Assembly (NCBI GenBank): GCA_051955985.1
Contig: JBQCGD010000157.1
Coordinates: forward strand, 1 to 64,000
Length of the DNA: 64,000 nt
Reading direction: 5' to 3'
DNA from: DATKPA01 sp051955985
Lineage (GTDB): Bacteria; Planctomycetota; Phycisphaerae; WQYP01
Position 1 is the stretch's first letter; every line of letters starts with the position of its first letter. The position numbers and the translations under genes were made by a program. Shown piece by piece: positions 32,730 to 40,946 of the stretch. The notes under the pieces are model-generated. The model worked only from the letters and a program-made list of their open reading frames with translations, was not told the origin of the DNA and ran no database searches.

Positions 32730-33818
32730 TCAGATGTCGCGGCCGCGGAGTGTGGTGATCTGTTTTTGGATGGCGGTTTGTTTTTCGGTGTCGCCGGTGG
32801 CTTCGTAGAGGGTGGCGAGGTAGTCGAGGGCGGCGGCGACGGCGATGTTGGTGGGGCCGAAGCATTTCTTGGTGATCGCGAGGGCTTCGGTGAAGTTCGC
32901 TTCGGCGTCGGCGGTTTTGCCCATTTTCTGCTGGATCTGGCCGAGCACCTGGAGTTCGTAGGCGCGGTCCGGGTTTTCCTTGCCGAGGTATTTTTCGGTG
33001 ATGGGGATGGCTTTCTGGATGTTGAGCAGTGCGACGTGGTCGTTCTGCAGGAGGTGGTAGGCGGTGGCGAGGTTGGTGTAGGACATCGCGGTTTCGGGGT
33101 TGTCTTTGCCGTAGGCTTTTTCGGCGGCGTCGGCAGCTTTGACAAGGGTGTTCATGGCGGTGGGGATGTCGGCGTCTCCATCGGGGTGGAAGAGGAGGTG
33201 CATGCCGATGTTGTTGAGCGATTCGGCGGTTTCAGGAGACTGTTCGCCGGTGAGTTTTTTTCGCATTTCCCACGACTTGAAGAGCATGGCACGCCCCTCA
33301 TCGACTTTGGATTCGTTGCCTTCCTCGTTGTCCGCGTACGTGAGGGCGAGATTGTTGATCAGTTCGGCCAGATCGACGGTCGGGGATTTCTCGTATTTCT
33401 GCTCGAGGTCGCGACCCTCTTTGAAGATGGCCTCGGCGCGGGAGGTGTCGCCGAGCGAGTACCAGTACCACCCTTTGTTGATGCAAAGGTGAGCGTACGC
33501 GAGGGCGCCGTCGCGGGACGATTTGTCGAGGAGGGATTCGGCGCGATCGAGGAGCGGTTTTGCGTCGGCGAATCGTCCGCGGCGGAGGGCAATGGAGGCG
33601 AGGTCGTCGAGGGGGCGGGCGAGCTTCGGAGAGGTGGGGCCGCCGGTTTTTTCGATGGCCGCGATGGCGGAGTTGCAGAGGGATTCGTCTTCCGCGTATT
33701 TGCCCTGGTGGTAGAGGGAGAGGGCGAGTTGCGGGGAATATTGGGCGGGGGTGTCGGCGGCGCGGGCGAAAGGAACGAGGGCGAGCGCGGCGAGGAGGAA
33801 GGGTGTGCGTTTCTGCAT
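32730..33818 (-). CDS. Exported TPR-repeat protein
   Basis: The 362-residue protein has a signal peptide (MQKRTPFLLAALALVPFARA) and a series of 42-residue TPR/kinesin-light-chain-like repeats, for example SPKLARPLDDLASIALRRGR, SPETAESLNNIGMHLLF and NIAVAAALDYLATLYEATGD. It probably acts as a periplasmic or outer-surface scaffold. It is transcribed alone, 120 bases downstream of the Tim44-like gene on the same strand. No partner is visible. Confidence 0.85.
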   Translation of the reverse strand: MQKRTPFLLAALALVPFARAADTPAQYSPQLALSLYHQGKYAEDESLCNSAIAAIEKTGGPTSPKLARPLDDLASIALRRGRFADAKPLLDRAESLLDKSSRDGALAYAHLCINKGWYWYSLGDTSRAEAIFKEGRDLEQKYEKSPTVDLAELINNLALTYADNEEGNESKVDEGRAMLFKSWEMRKKLTGEQSPETAESLNNIGMHLLFHPDGDADIPTAMNTLVKAADAAEKAYGKDNPETAMSYTNLATAYHLLQNDHVALLNIQKAIPITEKYLGKENPDRAYELQVLGQIQQKMGKTADAEANFTEALAITKKCFGPTNIAVAAALDYLATLYEATGDTEKQTAIQKQITTLRGRDI

Positions 33819-33904
33819 GGAGGCCTCTGCGTAATCTCGACGGTTTGATTGTAGCAGGGGAATTGTGCTTGTGTGCTGTGTGCAGGTGGAGCGGTGCCCG
33901 CGTC

Positions 33905-33920
33905 GCCTGCGGGCGACGGG
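33905..33920. repeat. GC-rich palindrome in a gene spacer
   Basis: GTCGCC-TGCG-GGCGAC forms a small perfect hairpin, within a longer set of related words (GCCCGCGTCGCC and GGCGACGGGC). Similar GC-rich palindromes stand in the spacers at 31253-31277 and 58855-58881. Confidence 0.4.
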
Positions 33921-33939
33921 CGTCGCTGCGTGTTGCAGG

Positions 33940-35514
33940 TCAAATGCCGGTGGCGTGGCGATGGAAGAAGGCTTTGACTTCGGGGTCGTTGCGCGGCGTG
34001 ACGTGGTCGAGGAGCCAGCCGTGGGTGCCGTCGGTGAGCACCGTGTTGCAGTAGTCGCAGGCGTTGGAGGCGGTGTTGGAGAGAGGGGCGCCGCAGTTGG
34101 GGCAATGCGCGGAGGAGATGGTTTTTTCGGGGTCGGTGCGGGCGGAGGGGCTGCGTTTGAGGATGTACCAGGAGTAGAAGAGGTTGTCGGCGGCCGTTTT
34201 CTGCGGGGCGGCGTGGGGGTGGAGGCGATAGAGGATGCCGGACCAGCGGACTTCGACGAGGGCGTGGTCGGATTCGTTGGATTGCGGGTTGCCCGGAGCG
34301 AGGGCGAGGGTGGTGACGGAGCCGACGCCGCAGTCGAGATAGACCTGGCGGTTGCCGGCGGCGTCGGCGGGGAACCTGGCGGCGAAGCGTTGGATGAAGG
34401 CGGGGATGGCGATTTTGCGCAAGGGGTCGGGGCTGGGGAGGCGGTCGGAGAGGCGGAGTCGCCAGAACATGACCGAGGTGCGGTCTTCGAGATCGGCGGT
34501 GGTGAAGTGGGGGTCGCGCTGGAGGAGGTCCTGCAGGCCGGTGGGGCGGGCGGCGGTGGGTTGCCATTCGTCGGCCTGGGTGATTTCGGTGAGGATCCAG
34601 TCGTATTGCGGGCTTTTGAGGAGGGCGTTGCAGTGGGGGCAGTTGGCGTTCTGGTTGATGTCGACCTGGGCGCCGCAGTTGGGGCAGTGGCCTTCGATGA
34701 GGCCTTGGTTGACGGTCTGGGCCCCGCGCTTGCGGAGGAAGGACCAGTATTCGGTGAAGGGTTCAGTGGTGGGGGAGCCGCCGCGAAGTGTGCCGTCGGG
34801 GGTGAGTTCCATGTCGATGGCGGAGGCGCGGATGCGGACGGTGGCGGTGTCGTAGAGGTGGTCGGATTCGACGGAGGCGAGGCGAACGGATTCGACGGAG
34901 ACGTTTTTCATGAGGTTGCGGTAGCCGAGGAATTTTTGTTCGTCGAACTGGATGGAGAAGCGTTCGAGGATGGCATCGGAGATGAAGGGGCGGACGGGGT
35001 CGAGGTTCTGGGTGGACCAGGCGTTTTGGATGGCGAGGAAGGCGGTTTCGATGCGGGCGTAGAAGCGGGTGGGGTCGAAGGCGGGATCGGTGTTGCGAAG
35101 GGATTGGATGGCGTTGGCTTCGAGGTCGCCCTGGTGGACGGAGGGGATGTTGAGCGCGTCGGCGGGGTCGGGGCGGAGGGTGTCGGCATCGAGGGATTGG
35201 AATTCGGTGTAGACGCGGTAAAGGAAAATGCAGATGACGATGATCACGACGGCGACGCCGATCCAGTCGGTGTTGCCGTTGCCATCGAAGATGAAGAAGC
35301 CGCCACCGCTGTGGCCACCGCCCCAGGAACCGCCACCACCGCTCCAGGAGTGTCCGCCGCCACCGAAGGAGTGGCCGCCGCCGAAGCCGCCGCCGCCGGA
35401 GTGGAAATGGCTTCCGCCGCCGGCGCGGGCGAGGGCGGGGATGGCGCGGGTGAACGCCAGCAGGAAGGCGAGCGAGAGTTTTTGGAGAGTGGTCAAAGAG
35501 GTTGGGCCTCGCAT
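33940..35514 (-). CDS. Membrane protein with Gly/His/Ser-rich segment, Tim44-like domain and two zinc ribbons
   Basis: The 524-residue protein has a signal-like hydrophobic N-terminus and then a low-complexity Gly/Ser/His stretch (about residues 31-72, with FGGGHSFGGGGHSW). A membrane helix follows (about 83-101, IGVAVVIIVICIFLYRV), then a Tim44-like domain (FYARIETAFLAIQNAWSTQN) and two Cys-x2-Cys...Cys-x2-Cys ribbons (CPNCGAQVDINQNANCPHC and CPNCGAPLSNTASNACDYC). Tim44-like domains bind membranes or partner proteins. The combination with two zinc ribbons separated by about 180 residues has no function I can assign. The start at 35514 is uncertain because no good ribosome site is visible. 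Confidence 0.8.
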   Translation of the reverse strand: MRGPTSLTTLQKLSLAFLLAFTRAIPALARAGGGSHFHSGGGGFGGGHSFGGGGHSWSGGGGSWGGGHSGGGFFIFDGNGNTDWIGVAVVIIVICIFLYRVYTEFQSLDADTLRPDPADALNIPSVHQGDLEANAIQSLRNTDPAFDPTRFYARIETAFLAIQNAWSTQNLDPVRPFISDAILERFSIQFDEQKFLGYRNLMKNVSVESVRLASVESDHLYDTATVRIRASAIDMELTPDGTLRGGSPTTEPFTEYWSFLRKRGAQTVNQGLIEGHCPNCGAQVDINQNANCPHCNALLKSPQYDWILTEITQADEWQPTAARPTGLQDLLQRDPHFTTADLEDRTSVMFWRLRLSDRLPSPDPLRKIAIPAFIQRFAARFPADAAGNRQVYLDCGVGSVTTLALAPGNPQSNESDHALVEVRWSGILYRLHPHAAPQKTAADNLFYSWYILKRSPSARTDPEKTISSAHCPNCGAPLSNTASNACDYCNTVLTDGTHGWLLDHVTPRNDPEVKAFFHRHATGI

Positions 35515-35597
35515 GGGTTTTACGAGTACGCGCGGATGGGGGCGGAATTCCGCAATGGGTGGAGTGGCGCTGCTCCGGAGTTCGACCAGTTGGGGCG

Positions 35598-36722
35598 TTA
35601 ATCGTGGTCGAGCACGAGGTCGTTGCGGTGGATGACTTCGTCGTAGTAGGTGTCGGTTTTCAGGAGGCGTGAGAATTCGGAGGATTTGTGGCCGCGGATG
35701 AGGTCGACTTCGGCCCTGGCGTAGTTGGTGAGGCCGCGGGCGATGACGGTGTTGTCGGCGGCGACGATGAGGACGGGGTCGCCGCATTCGAACTGGCCCT
35801 CGGTGGCGGTGATGCCGGAGGCGAGGAGGGATTTGTTGGCGCGGAGGGCCTTGGCGGCGCCGTCGTCGACGATGATGGTGCCTTTGGGTCGGGCGGTGAG
35901 GCCGATCCAGCGGGAGCGGGAGGAGAGTTTCTTACTGGCGGGGAGGATGAGGGTGCCGGTATCGATGCCGTTCATGAGGTCCGTGATGACGTTGGGGCGT
36001 TTGCCGTTGGCGATGAGGACGGGTTCACCGGCGGCTTTGACGGTTCCGGCGGCGACGAGTTTGGAGCCCATGCCGCCGGTGCCGCGGGAGGATTTCTTCT
36101 TGTCATCGACGTTGGCGGAGGCGTCATCGACATCCTGGACGACGGGGATGGTTTTGCCGGTGGAATCGAGGAGGCCATCGACCACGGAGAGGAGGATGAG
36201 CAGGTCGGCGCGGAGGAGGTTGGTCACGTGGGCGGCGATGAGGTCGTTGTCGCCGAAGCGGATCTCGGCGACGGCGACGGAGTCGTTTTCATTGATGATG
36301 GGGATGCAGTGGGATTTGTGCAGGGCGTGGATGCAGTTGCGGAGGTTGAGGTAGCGGCCCTTGGCTTCGAAGTCGCCGCGGGTGATGAGGATCTGGCCGA
36401 CGTGGAGGTTGTGGGGTTTGAACGCTTCTGCGAAGAGGTTCATGAGGATGGACTGGCCGACGGAGGCGGTGGCCTGGAGCATGGGGAGGTCTTTGGGGCG
36501 GCTGGCAAGGCCGAGCTGAGTAATGCCCGCGCCGATCGCGCCGGAGGAGACCATCGTCACCCGGATTTTCTTTTCGACGAGGGCGGCCACCTGCTGGGCG
36601 AAGTGGGCGATCAGGGCGGTGTCGAGGCGGCCGGTGGCATCGGAGAGGGCGTTGGTGCCGATCTTGATGACGACGGATTTGACGCCGGCAAGCAGGGATT
36701 TGCGGTCGATGGGGGTCTGCAT
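35598..36722 (-). CDS. proB: Glutamate 5-kinase with C-terminal PUA domain
   Basis: The 374-residue enzyme makes gamma-glutamyl phosphate, the first step of proline synthesis. The amino acid kinase domain is plain: VVIKIGTNALSD, VSSGAIGAGITQLGL, PIINENDSVAVAEIRFGDND and GTGGMGSKLVAA. A PUA domain follows from about residue 280 (KGTIIVDDGAAKALRANKSLL). The start at 36722 is the ATG that gives the standard N-terminus (MQTPIDRKSLLAGVKSVVIK); the open frame further upstream is not protein-like. No proA is adjacent. Confidence 0.95.
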   Translation of the reverse strand: MQTPIDRKSLLAGVKSVVIKIGTNALSDATGRLDTALIAHFAQQVAALVEKKIRVTMVSSGAIGAGITQLGLASRPKDLPMLQATASVGQSILMNLFAEAFKPHNLHVGQILITRGDFEAKGRYLNLRNCIHALHKSHCIPIINENDSVAVAEIRFGDNDLIAAHVTNLLRADLLILLSVVDGLLDSTGKTIPVVQDVDDASANVDDKKKSSRGTGGMGSKLVAAGTVKAAGEPVLIANGKRPNVITDLMNGIDTGTLILPASKKLSSRSRWIGLTARPKGTIIVDDGAAKALRANKSLLASGITATEGQFECGDPVLIVAADNTVIARGLTNYARAEVDLIRGHKSSEFSRLLKTDTYYDEVIHRNDLVLDHD

Positions 36723-36981
36723 AGACGGGATATTTGAAACAGAACTGCACTCAAATACAACCGATGACGGGTATGGAAGGAGATGGATCCAAGGGAGAGG
36801 AACGGATTGCATGTCGCACCTCGACTGTGGCATGGCAATTGTTCAGGTGGATAAGTGCGGTGAGAACGCCACAGGTTGTCGCGGCGTTCAGTGAGTTGCC
36901 ACAAATTTGGCCGACGTTCCTTATCAGTCTGGACCGATTGGCCGATGGAATCGTCTAACCATTCCGTCAGGGAAGACTGCC

Positions 36982-37059
36982 ATGGGCAAAGCAGCAATAG
37001 CGACCATTATCGGATACGTAGGCCTCGGGCTCGTGACGATCGGGTGGATTCTTCACTGA
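36982..37059 (+). CDS. 25-residue hydrophobic microprotein
   Basis: An ATG at 36982 with AGGGAAG a few bases upstream opens a 25-codon frame ending TGA. The product is one membrane-spanning helix: GKAAIATIIGYVGLGLVTIG, then a short aromatic end. Small single-span proteins of this kind often bind and modulate larger membrane proteins. The gene lies in the gap between divergent proB and convergent waaA, and its last 53 bases overlap the 3' end of waaA on the opposite strand. No family assignment is possible from so short a sequence. Confidence 0.55.
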   Translation: MGKAAIATIIGYVGLGLVTIGWILH

Positions 37060-38446
37060 GGTTTCCTCGCGGCGTCGGAGTGCTCGTGGAGAGGGAGAGC
37101 AATTCGAGGAGGCGCTGGACGTAGAGGTCGGTGGAGCCGCCCTGGGATTGCAGGACTTTCCGGGATTTCTGCCCCATAAGGCGGGCGGAATCGGGGGATT
37201 TGAGCCAATTTTCGATCATTTTGGTGAGTTCCGGGCCGTCCTTCACTTCGAGGGCGGCTTTTTCGTTTATTAGAAGTTCGACGACTTCGGCGAAGTTCTG
37301 GGTGTGGGGGCCGAAGCAGGTGGGCTTGGCGAGGGCGGCGGCTTCGATCATATCGCTGCCGCCGAGATTGACGAGGGAGCGGCCGACGAAGACGAAGTGG
37401 GCGAGGGCGTAGAGTTTTTTGAGTTCGCCGAGGGTATTTAGAACGAAGATTTCGTTTAGTGCGAGGGAGGAGGGGTCTGGGGACTGGGGTCTGGGGGATG
37501 TGTCGGGATGATCGGTGCGGAGTTTGGGGGTGAGATTGCGGGAGCGGATGGCTTCGATGGTGCCGGGGACGGTTTCGGGTTTTCTTGGGGCGATGGCGAG
37601 GCGGAGGGTGGGGTATTTTTCACGGAGGGTGAGGTAGGTGTCGAGGAGGGGGACTTCTTCGCCGGGGCCGGTGGAGCCGGCGACGAGGAGTTGGTGGGGG
37701 GGGGCAAGGCCGATGGCATGGGCGAGGGCGTCCTGGCCGGGGAGGGTGTTAGCGAAGGAGGCGTTGTCGTATTTGAGGGTGGGAATGACAATGACCTGAT
37801 CGGGGGAGGCGCCCAACGCGAGGAAGCGGTCGGCGATGGTGGGGGTTTGGGCGGCGACCCAGTCGAGCTTGTCGAGCATGCCCGCCATGAGAGGGCGGAT
37901 GCGGAGGTAGCGGGGGAACGATTTTTCCGAGAGGCGGCCGTTGATAATGACGGTGGGGATGCGGCGGGAGTGGGCGATGGTAAGGAACATGGGCCAGGTT
38001 TCGAGTTCGACGAGGGCGATGGCATCCGGGCGGAGGCGGTCGAAGACCGATTCGACGGCGAAGGTGAAATCGAGTGGGAAGCGGAGGGTGGCGATGCGGG
38101 GGTTGTGATGGGGGTGCGTTGGGTCGGGGGGGTAGAGGGTTTCAGCGCGGGCGGTGCCGGTGTCGGTGGTGGTGGAGATGGCGATGAGGAGGTTTGGGTG
38201 TGCGGCGAGGAGTTTTTGGACGAGGGTCTGGGAGGAGAGGAGTTCGCCGACGCTGACGCAGTGGAGGAGGAGGAGGCGGGCGGTGGGGGGTCGGTGGGGG
38301 AAGAGGTCGGGGCCCAGGCCGAAGCGGGCGGGCCATCCGGAGCGGTATTTGCCGGTGCGGAGGCTTTTGACAACCAGGAAGGGCGCGGCGAAGAGGAGCG
38401 CGACGGCGTAAAAGAGGTCGATGATGAAACCCATATGGGGAAGCAT
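37007..38446 (-). CDS. waaA: 3-deoxy-D-manno-octulosonic acid (Kdo) transferase
   Basis: The 479-residue GT30 enzyme adds Kdo to lipid A at the inner face of the cytoplasmic membrane. Visible are the N-terminal membrane anchor (LFYAVALLFAAPFLVV), the substrate motifs ISTTTDTGTARAE and VELETWPMF, and FVGRSLVNLGGSDMIEAAAL followed by CFGPHTQNF, as in E. coli KdtA. Its presence implies a lipid A-containing outer membrane. An inserted Pro/Ser-rich stretch at about residues 318-328 (SPRPQSPDPSS) is encoded by a G-tract simple repeat (37472-37497) that is also found between genes. The C-terminus (EESTRSSRARGLRIR) overlaps the microprotein gene on the other strand. Confidence 0.92.
   Translation of the reverse strand: MLPHMGFIIDLFYAVALLFAAPFLVVKSLRTGKYRSGWPARFGLGPDLFPHRPPTARLLLLHCVSVGELLSSQTLVQKLLAAHPNLLIAISTTTDTGTARAETLYPPDPTHPHHNPRIATLRFPLDFTFAVESVFDRLRPDAIALVELETWPMFLTIAHSRRIPTVIINGRLSEKSFPRYLRIRPLMAGMLDKLDWVAAQTPTIADRFLALGASPDQVIVIPTLKYDNASFANTLPGQDALAHAIGLAPPHQLLVAGSTGPGEEVPLLDTYLTLREKYPTLRLAIAPRKPETVPGTIEAIRSRNLTPKLRTDHPDTSPRPQSPDPSSLALNEIFVLNTLGELKKLYALAHFVFVGRSLVNLGGSDMIEAAALAKPTCFGPHTQNFAEVVELLINEKAALEVKDGPELTKMIENWLKSPDSARLMGQKSRKVLQSQGGSTDLYVQRLLELLSLSTSTPTPRGNLSEESTRSSRARGLRIR
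37472..37497 (+). repeat. G-tract simple repeat inside waaA
   Basis: Four G runs (37472-37475, 37479-37482, 37486-37489, 37493-37497) are separated by TCT, ACT and TCT. The same words make up the intergenic repeat at 5221-5260. Here it lies within the coding sequence of the minus-strand waaA gene without breaking the frame. Confidence 0.7.
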
Positions 38447-38515
38447 GATAGGGGCAAGTTTGCGGAGGGGAAACCGTTGGATAAAGTGAGCGGAGGTTAT
38501 TGGCGAGGATGAAAA

Positions 38516-39733
38516 ATGAATCGGCGAGAGTTTCTACAGGTGACGGCGGCCGGGGTTTTGGCTGCGACTTTGGGGCGGTTGGCGGAGGGAGAAGAGGCGG
38601 GTGTGGGGGCGGGGCTGCGGAAGATGCCTTACATTCTGGGGGCGGATGTTTCGTGGTTGCTCGAGGATGAGGCTGCCGGGGCGACGTATTGGGATCGGGG
38701 GGAGCCGAAAGATTTGCTCACGATTTTGAAGAGTTATGGGTTCAATTGGATTCGCGCCCGAATTTTCGTGAATCCGCACGCGCCGGGCGGGTATGCGGCG
38801 ATGCGGGATCAGGCGTTTTGTGACCTGGAGCATACGAAGAAGTTTGCCAAACGCATTAAGGCAGCGGGATTGAGCTTTCTGCTGTCGTTTCATTACAGCG
38901 ACACATGGGCGGATCCGGCGCATCAGAAGAAGCCGGCGGCGTGGGCGGAGTTGCCGTTCGAGAAGCTGGTGAGCACGGTGCATGAGTGGTCGGCGGGGGT
39001 GCTCAAGGCGCTCAAAGAGAATGGGACGCCGCCGGAGATGGTGTCGGTGGGGAATGAGACGACGCCGGGAATGTTGTGGCCGGATGGGCGGGCGACGGAT
39101 TTTGACAAGTTTGCGGAGCTGACGAACGCGGGATGCATGGCGGTGCGGGATTTCGACAAGTCGGTGCTGGTCGCGCTCCACAATGATCGCGGGTGGGACA
39201 ATGCCGGGGTTCGGTGGTGGGTGGATAACTTTTTGAAGCGGAAGACCGCGTTCGATGTGCTGGGGCTGTCGTGCTACGAGGAGCATCGGCCAGGGGATTG
39301 GAAGCGGAATTTTAACGACCTGGCGGTGCGTTATCCGGAGTTGTCGCTGGTGGCGATGGAGTATTCGTATCACAAGCGGTACTTGAATGACGCCGTGTTT
39401 GGGGCGCCGAATGGGAAGGGGTTGGGGTCTTTCATTTGGGAGCCGACACGTTGGAAGGAGGCGATTTTTGATCATGAGGGGGTGAATGCGGGGAATGATT
39501 TTGGGAACCGGGCGCATTTGCCGGCGAGCACGTTGCCTGCGATTGGGGCGCCGGATCAGCCGGTGTATCGGCCGGCGAAGGAGCCGGCGGCGGGGAGTGC
39601 GACGCGGCCTGCGGGGGGGACGACGACGGGTCCGGCGACGCGGCGGCGGTGGTCGCGCGGGGGGAGGTATGAGACGAATTCTTATATTCTGGCGTATCCG
39701 GAGATGGCGAAGGCGTATGGGGAACGGGGGTAA
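38516..39733 (+). CDS. Exported GH53 endo-beta-1,4-galactanase
   Basis: The 405-residue protein has a twin-arginine-type signal (MNRREFLQVTAAGVLAATLG) and a GH53 barrel: YILGADVSWLLEDEAAGATY, YGFNWIRARIFVNPHAPGGY, VSVGNETTPGMLWP with the acid/base Glu, and LSLVAMEYSYH with the nucleophile Glu. GH53 enzymes cut beta-1,4-galactan side chains of rhamnogalacturonan I, so the substrate is type I arabinogalactan. A Thr/Pro/Arg-rich insert of about 40 residues (for example PAGGTTTGPATRRRW) interrupts the C-terminal part. GAGG precedes the start. It is followed by a small membrane protein gene. Confidence 0.92.
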   Translation: MNRREFLQVTAAGVLAATLGRLAEGEEAGVGAGLRKMPYILGADVSWLLEDEAAGATYWDRGEPKDLLTILKSYGFNWIRARIFVNPHAPGGYAAMRDQAFCDLEHTKKFAKRIKAAGLSFLLSFHYSDTWADPAHQKKPAAWAELPFEKLVSTVHEWSAGVLKALKENGTPPEMVSVGNETTPGMLWPDGRATDFDKFAELTNAGCMAVRDFDKSVLVALHNDRGWDNAGVRWWVDNFLKRKTAFDVLGLSCYEEHRPGDWKRNFNDLAVRYPELSLVAMEYSYHKRYLNDAVFGAPNGKGLGSFIWEPTRWKEAIFDHEGVNAGNDFGNRAHLPASTLPAIGAPDQPVYRPAKEPAAGSATRPAGGTTTGPATRRRWSRGGRYETNSYILAYPEMAKAYGERG

Positions 39734-39742
39734 TCGTGAACC

Positions 39743-40180
39743 GTGACCACGCGGCGGCGTAATAGTGGTGTGCGGATTACAGCGGCTCATTTAGGTCTTC
39801 TGGGGTGCTTGGGCACCCTGTCGATGGCGCTCCTATGGGTGATGCTGGATGTGTATTTGCATCCGCGGCAGTATGAAACGTTGCGTTTTTCGCCGACGGC
39901 GCTTGTGGGCGTGTCGCCGCTCGGCCCCTGCTTCATTGGGGAGTGCAGGGAAGAGGAATGGAACGGGTTCGAAATTACTTGGGAATGGCGAGTGCCGGGC
40001 GGTTGGGAGTCGCGATACGTTGTTATTCCCTACGCGGCGGCGCTTCCGGTCGCGGGTCTGTCGCCGGGGGCGTATTTGCTGCTGTGGCTTTTAGATAGAC
40101 GTGCCAGACGCGTGTCCGAATTGGGCAATAGCAGCAGTTCGGATCCGCCTCGCTCCGCATCGGCGAGAGACGCCGCCTGA
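39743..40180 (+). CDS. Two-helix membrane protein of unknown function
   Basis: The 145-residue product has a basic start (MTTRRRNSGVR), two membrane segments (LGLLGCLGTLSMALLWVMLD and IPYAAALPVAGLSPGAYLLL) and a polar loop between them with several aromatic and acidic residues (CREEEWNGFEITWEW). The GTG at 39743 is used as start, 9 bases after the GH53 stop, so it is probably cotranscribed. No family is recognised. Confidence 0.55.
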   Translation: MTTRRRNSGVRITAAHLGLLGCLGTLSMALLWVMLDVYLHPRQYETLRFSPTALVGVSPLGPCFIGECREEEWNGFEITWEWRVPGGWESRYVVIPYAAALPVAGLSPGAYLLLWLLDRRARRVSELGNSSSSDPPRSASARDAA

Positions 40181-40273
40181 AGCCGGAACTCCGTGCGGCG
40201 GGATTGCGGATCGCTTTTCTCGGGGGAGGCAGTCGTTACAATAGCGGCCTCGCTTTGCCGGAGTTTCTCACGA

Positions 40274-40834
40274 ATGTCTCAGGAATGGATAACGCCGATC
40301 CCCTCGGCCGTGTTTTTCACGAAGGGGGTGGGGAAGCACAAGTATCGGCCGCAGTCGCTGGAGCTGGCGATGCGGCACGCGGGGATTGAGAAGTACAACC
40401 TGGTGCAGGTATCGGGGATTCTGCCGGCGCAGTGCAAGATCATCACGGTGCAGCAGGGGATTCGAAGGCTCACGCCGGGGCAGATTGTGTTCGGGAACAT
40501 GTCGGAGTCGTCGACGGATGAACCGAACCGGCTGCTGTGTGCGGGGCTGGGGGTGGCGATGCCGGTGAAGGATCAGTATGGATACATTTCCGAGCATCAC
40601 GGGTACGGGATGACGGAAGAGCGGATCGGGGATTTTGTTGAGGACATGGCGGCGACGATGCTGGCGACGACGCTGGGGATCGAGTTCGACCCGGCGAGGA
40701 ACTACGACGAGCGGAAAGAGATTTACCGCATGTCGGGAAACATCGTGCGGACGCGCAACATCGTGCAGACGGCGGAGGGGGACAAGAACGGTCTGTGGAC
40801 GACGGTGATTGCGGCGGCGGTGTTTGTGATTTAA
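40274..40834 (+). CDS. Pyruvoyl-dependent arginine decarboxylase-family protein
   Basis: The 186-residue protein matches the PvlArgDC family that makes agmatine for polyamine synthesis: PSAVFFTKGVGKHKYRPQSL, IEKYNLVQVSGILPAQCKII, YGYISEHHGYGMTEERIGDF, MLATTLGIEFDPARNYDERK and the end NGLWTTVIAAAVFVI. Known members self-cleave between two Ser residues, and the second becomes the pyruvoyl group. Here the pair is Ser47-Gly48, so the expected pyruvoyl residue is Gly. Either cleavage occurs one residue earlier, before Ser47, or the protein does not form the cofactor. The ATG at 40274 gives the family N-terminus. Confidence 0.9.
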   Translation: MSQEWITPIPSAVFFTKGVGKHKYRPQSLELAMRHAGIEKYNLVQVSGILPAQCKIITVQQGIRRLTPGQIVFGNMSESSTDEPNRLLCAGLGVAMPVKDQYGYISEHHGYGMTEERIGDFVEDMAATMLATTLGIEFDPARNYDERKEIYRMSGNIVRTRNIVQTAEGDKNGLWTTVIAAAVFVI

Positions 40835-40857
40835 TTCAGAGTTCAGAATTCAGAAGC
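40835..40857. repeat. TTCAGAATTCAG-type simple repeat after a stop codon
   Basis: Three copies of TTCAGA(A/G) follow directly after the TAA at 40832-40834, then GAAGCGAGAAGCGGGAAGCGG, itself a repeat. A related copy stands after fliN. Confidence 0.6.
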
Positions 40858-40946
40858 GAGAAGCGGGAAGCGGGATTGGGGGATAACGGGATTGCGAATA
40901 TTTGGGGGTGATGAGCAAGCGGGTTTTGCGCCGATAGAGAAGATGT

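Noticed and set aside
36734..36958. 74-codon plus-strand frame before the microprotein
   Set aside because: TTG start, no ribosome site, mixed composition unlike neighbouring genes; it overlaps the region upstream of proB.
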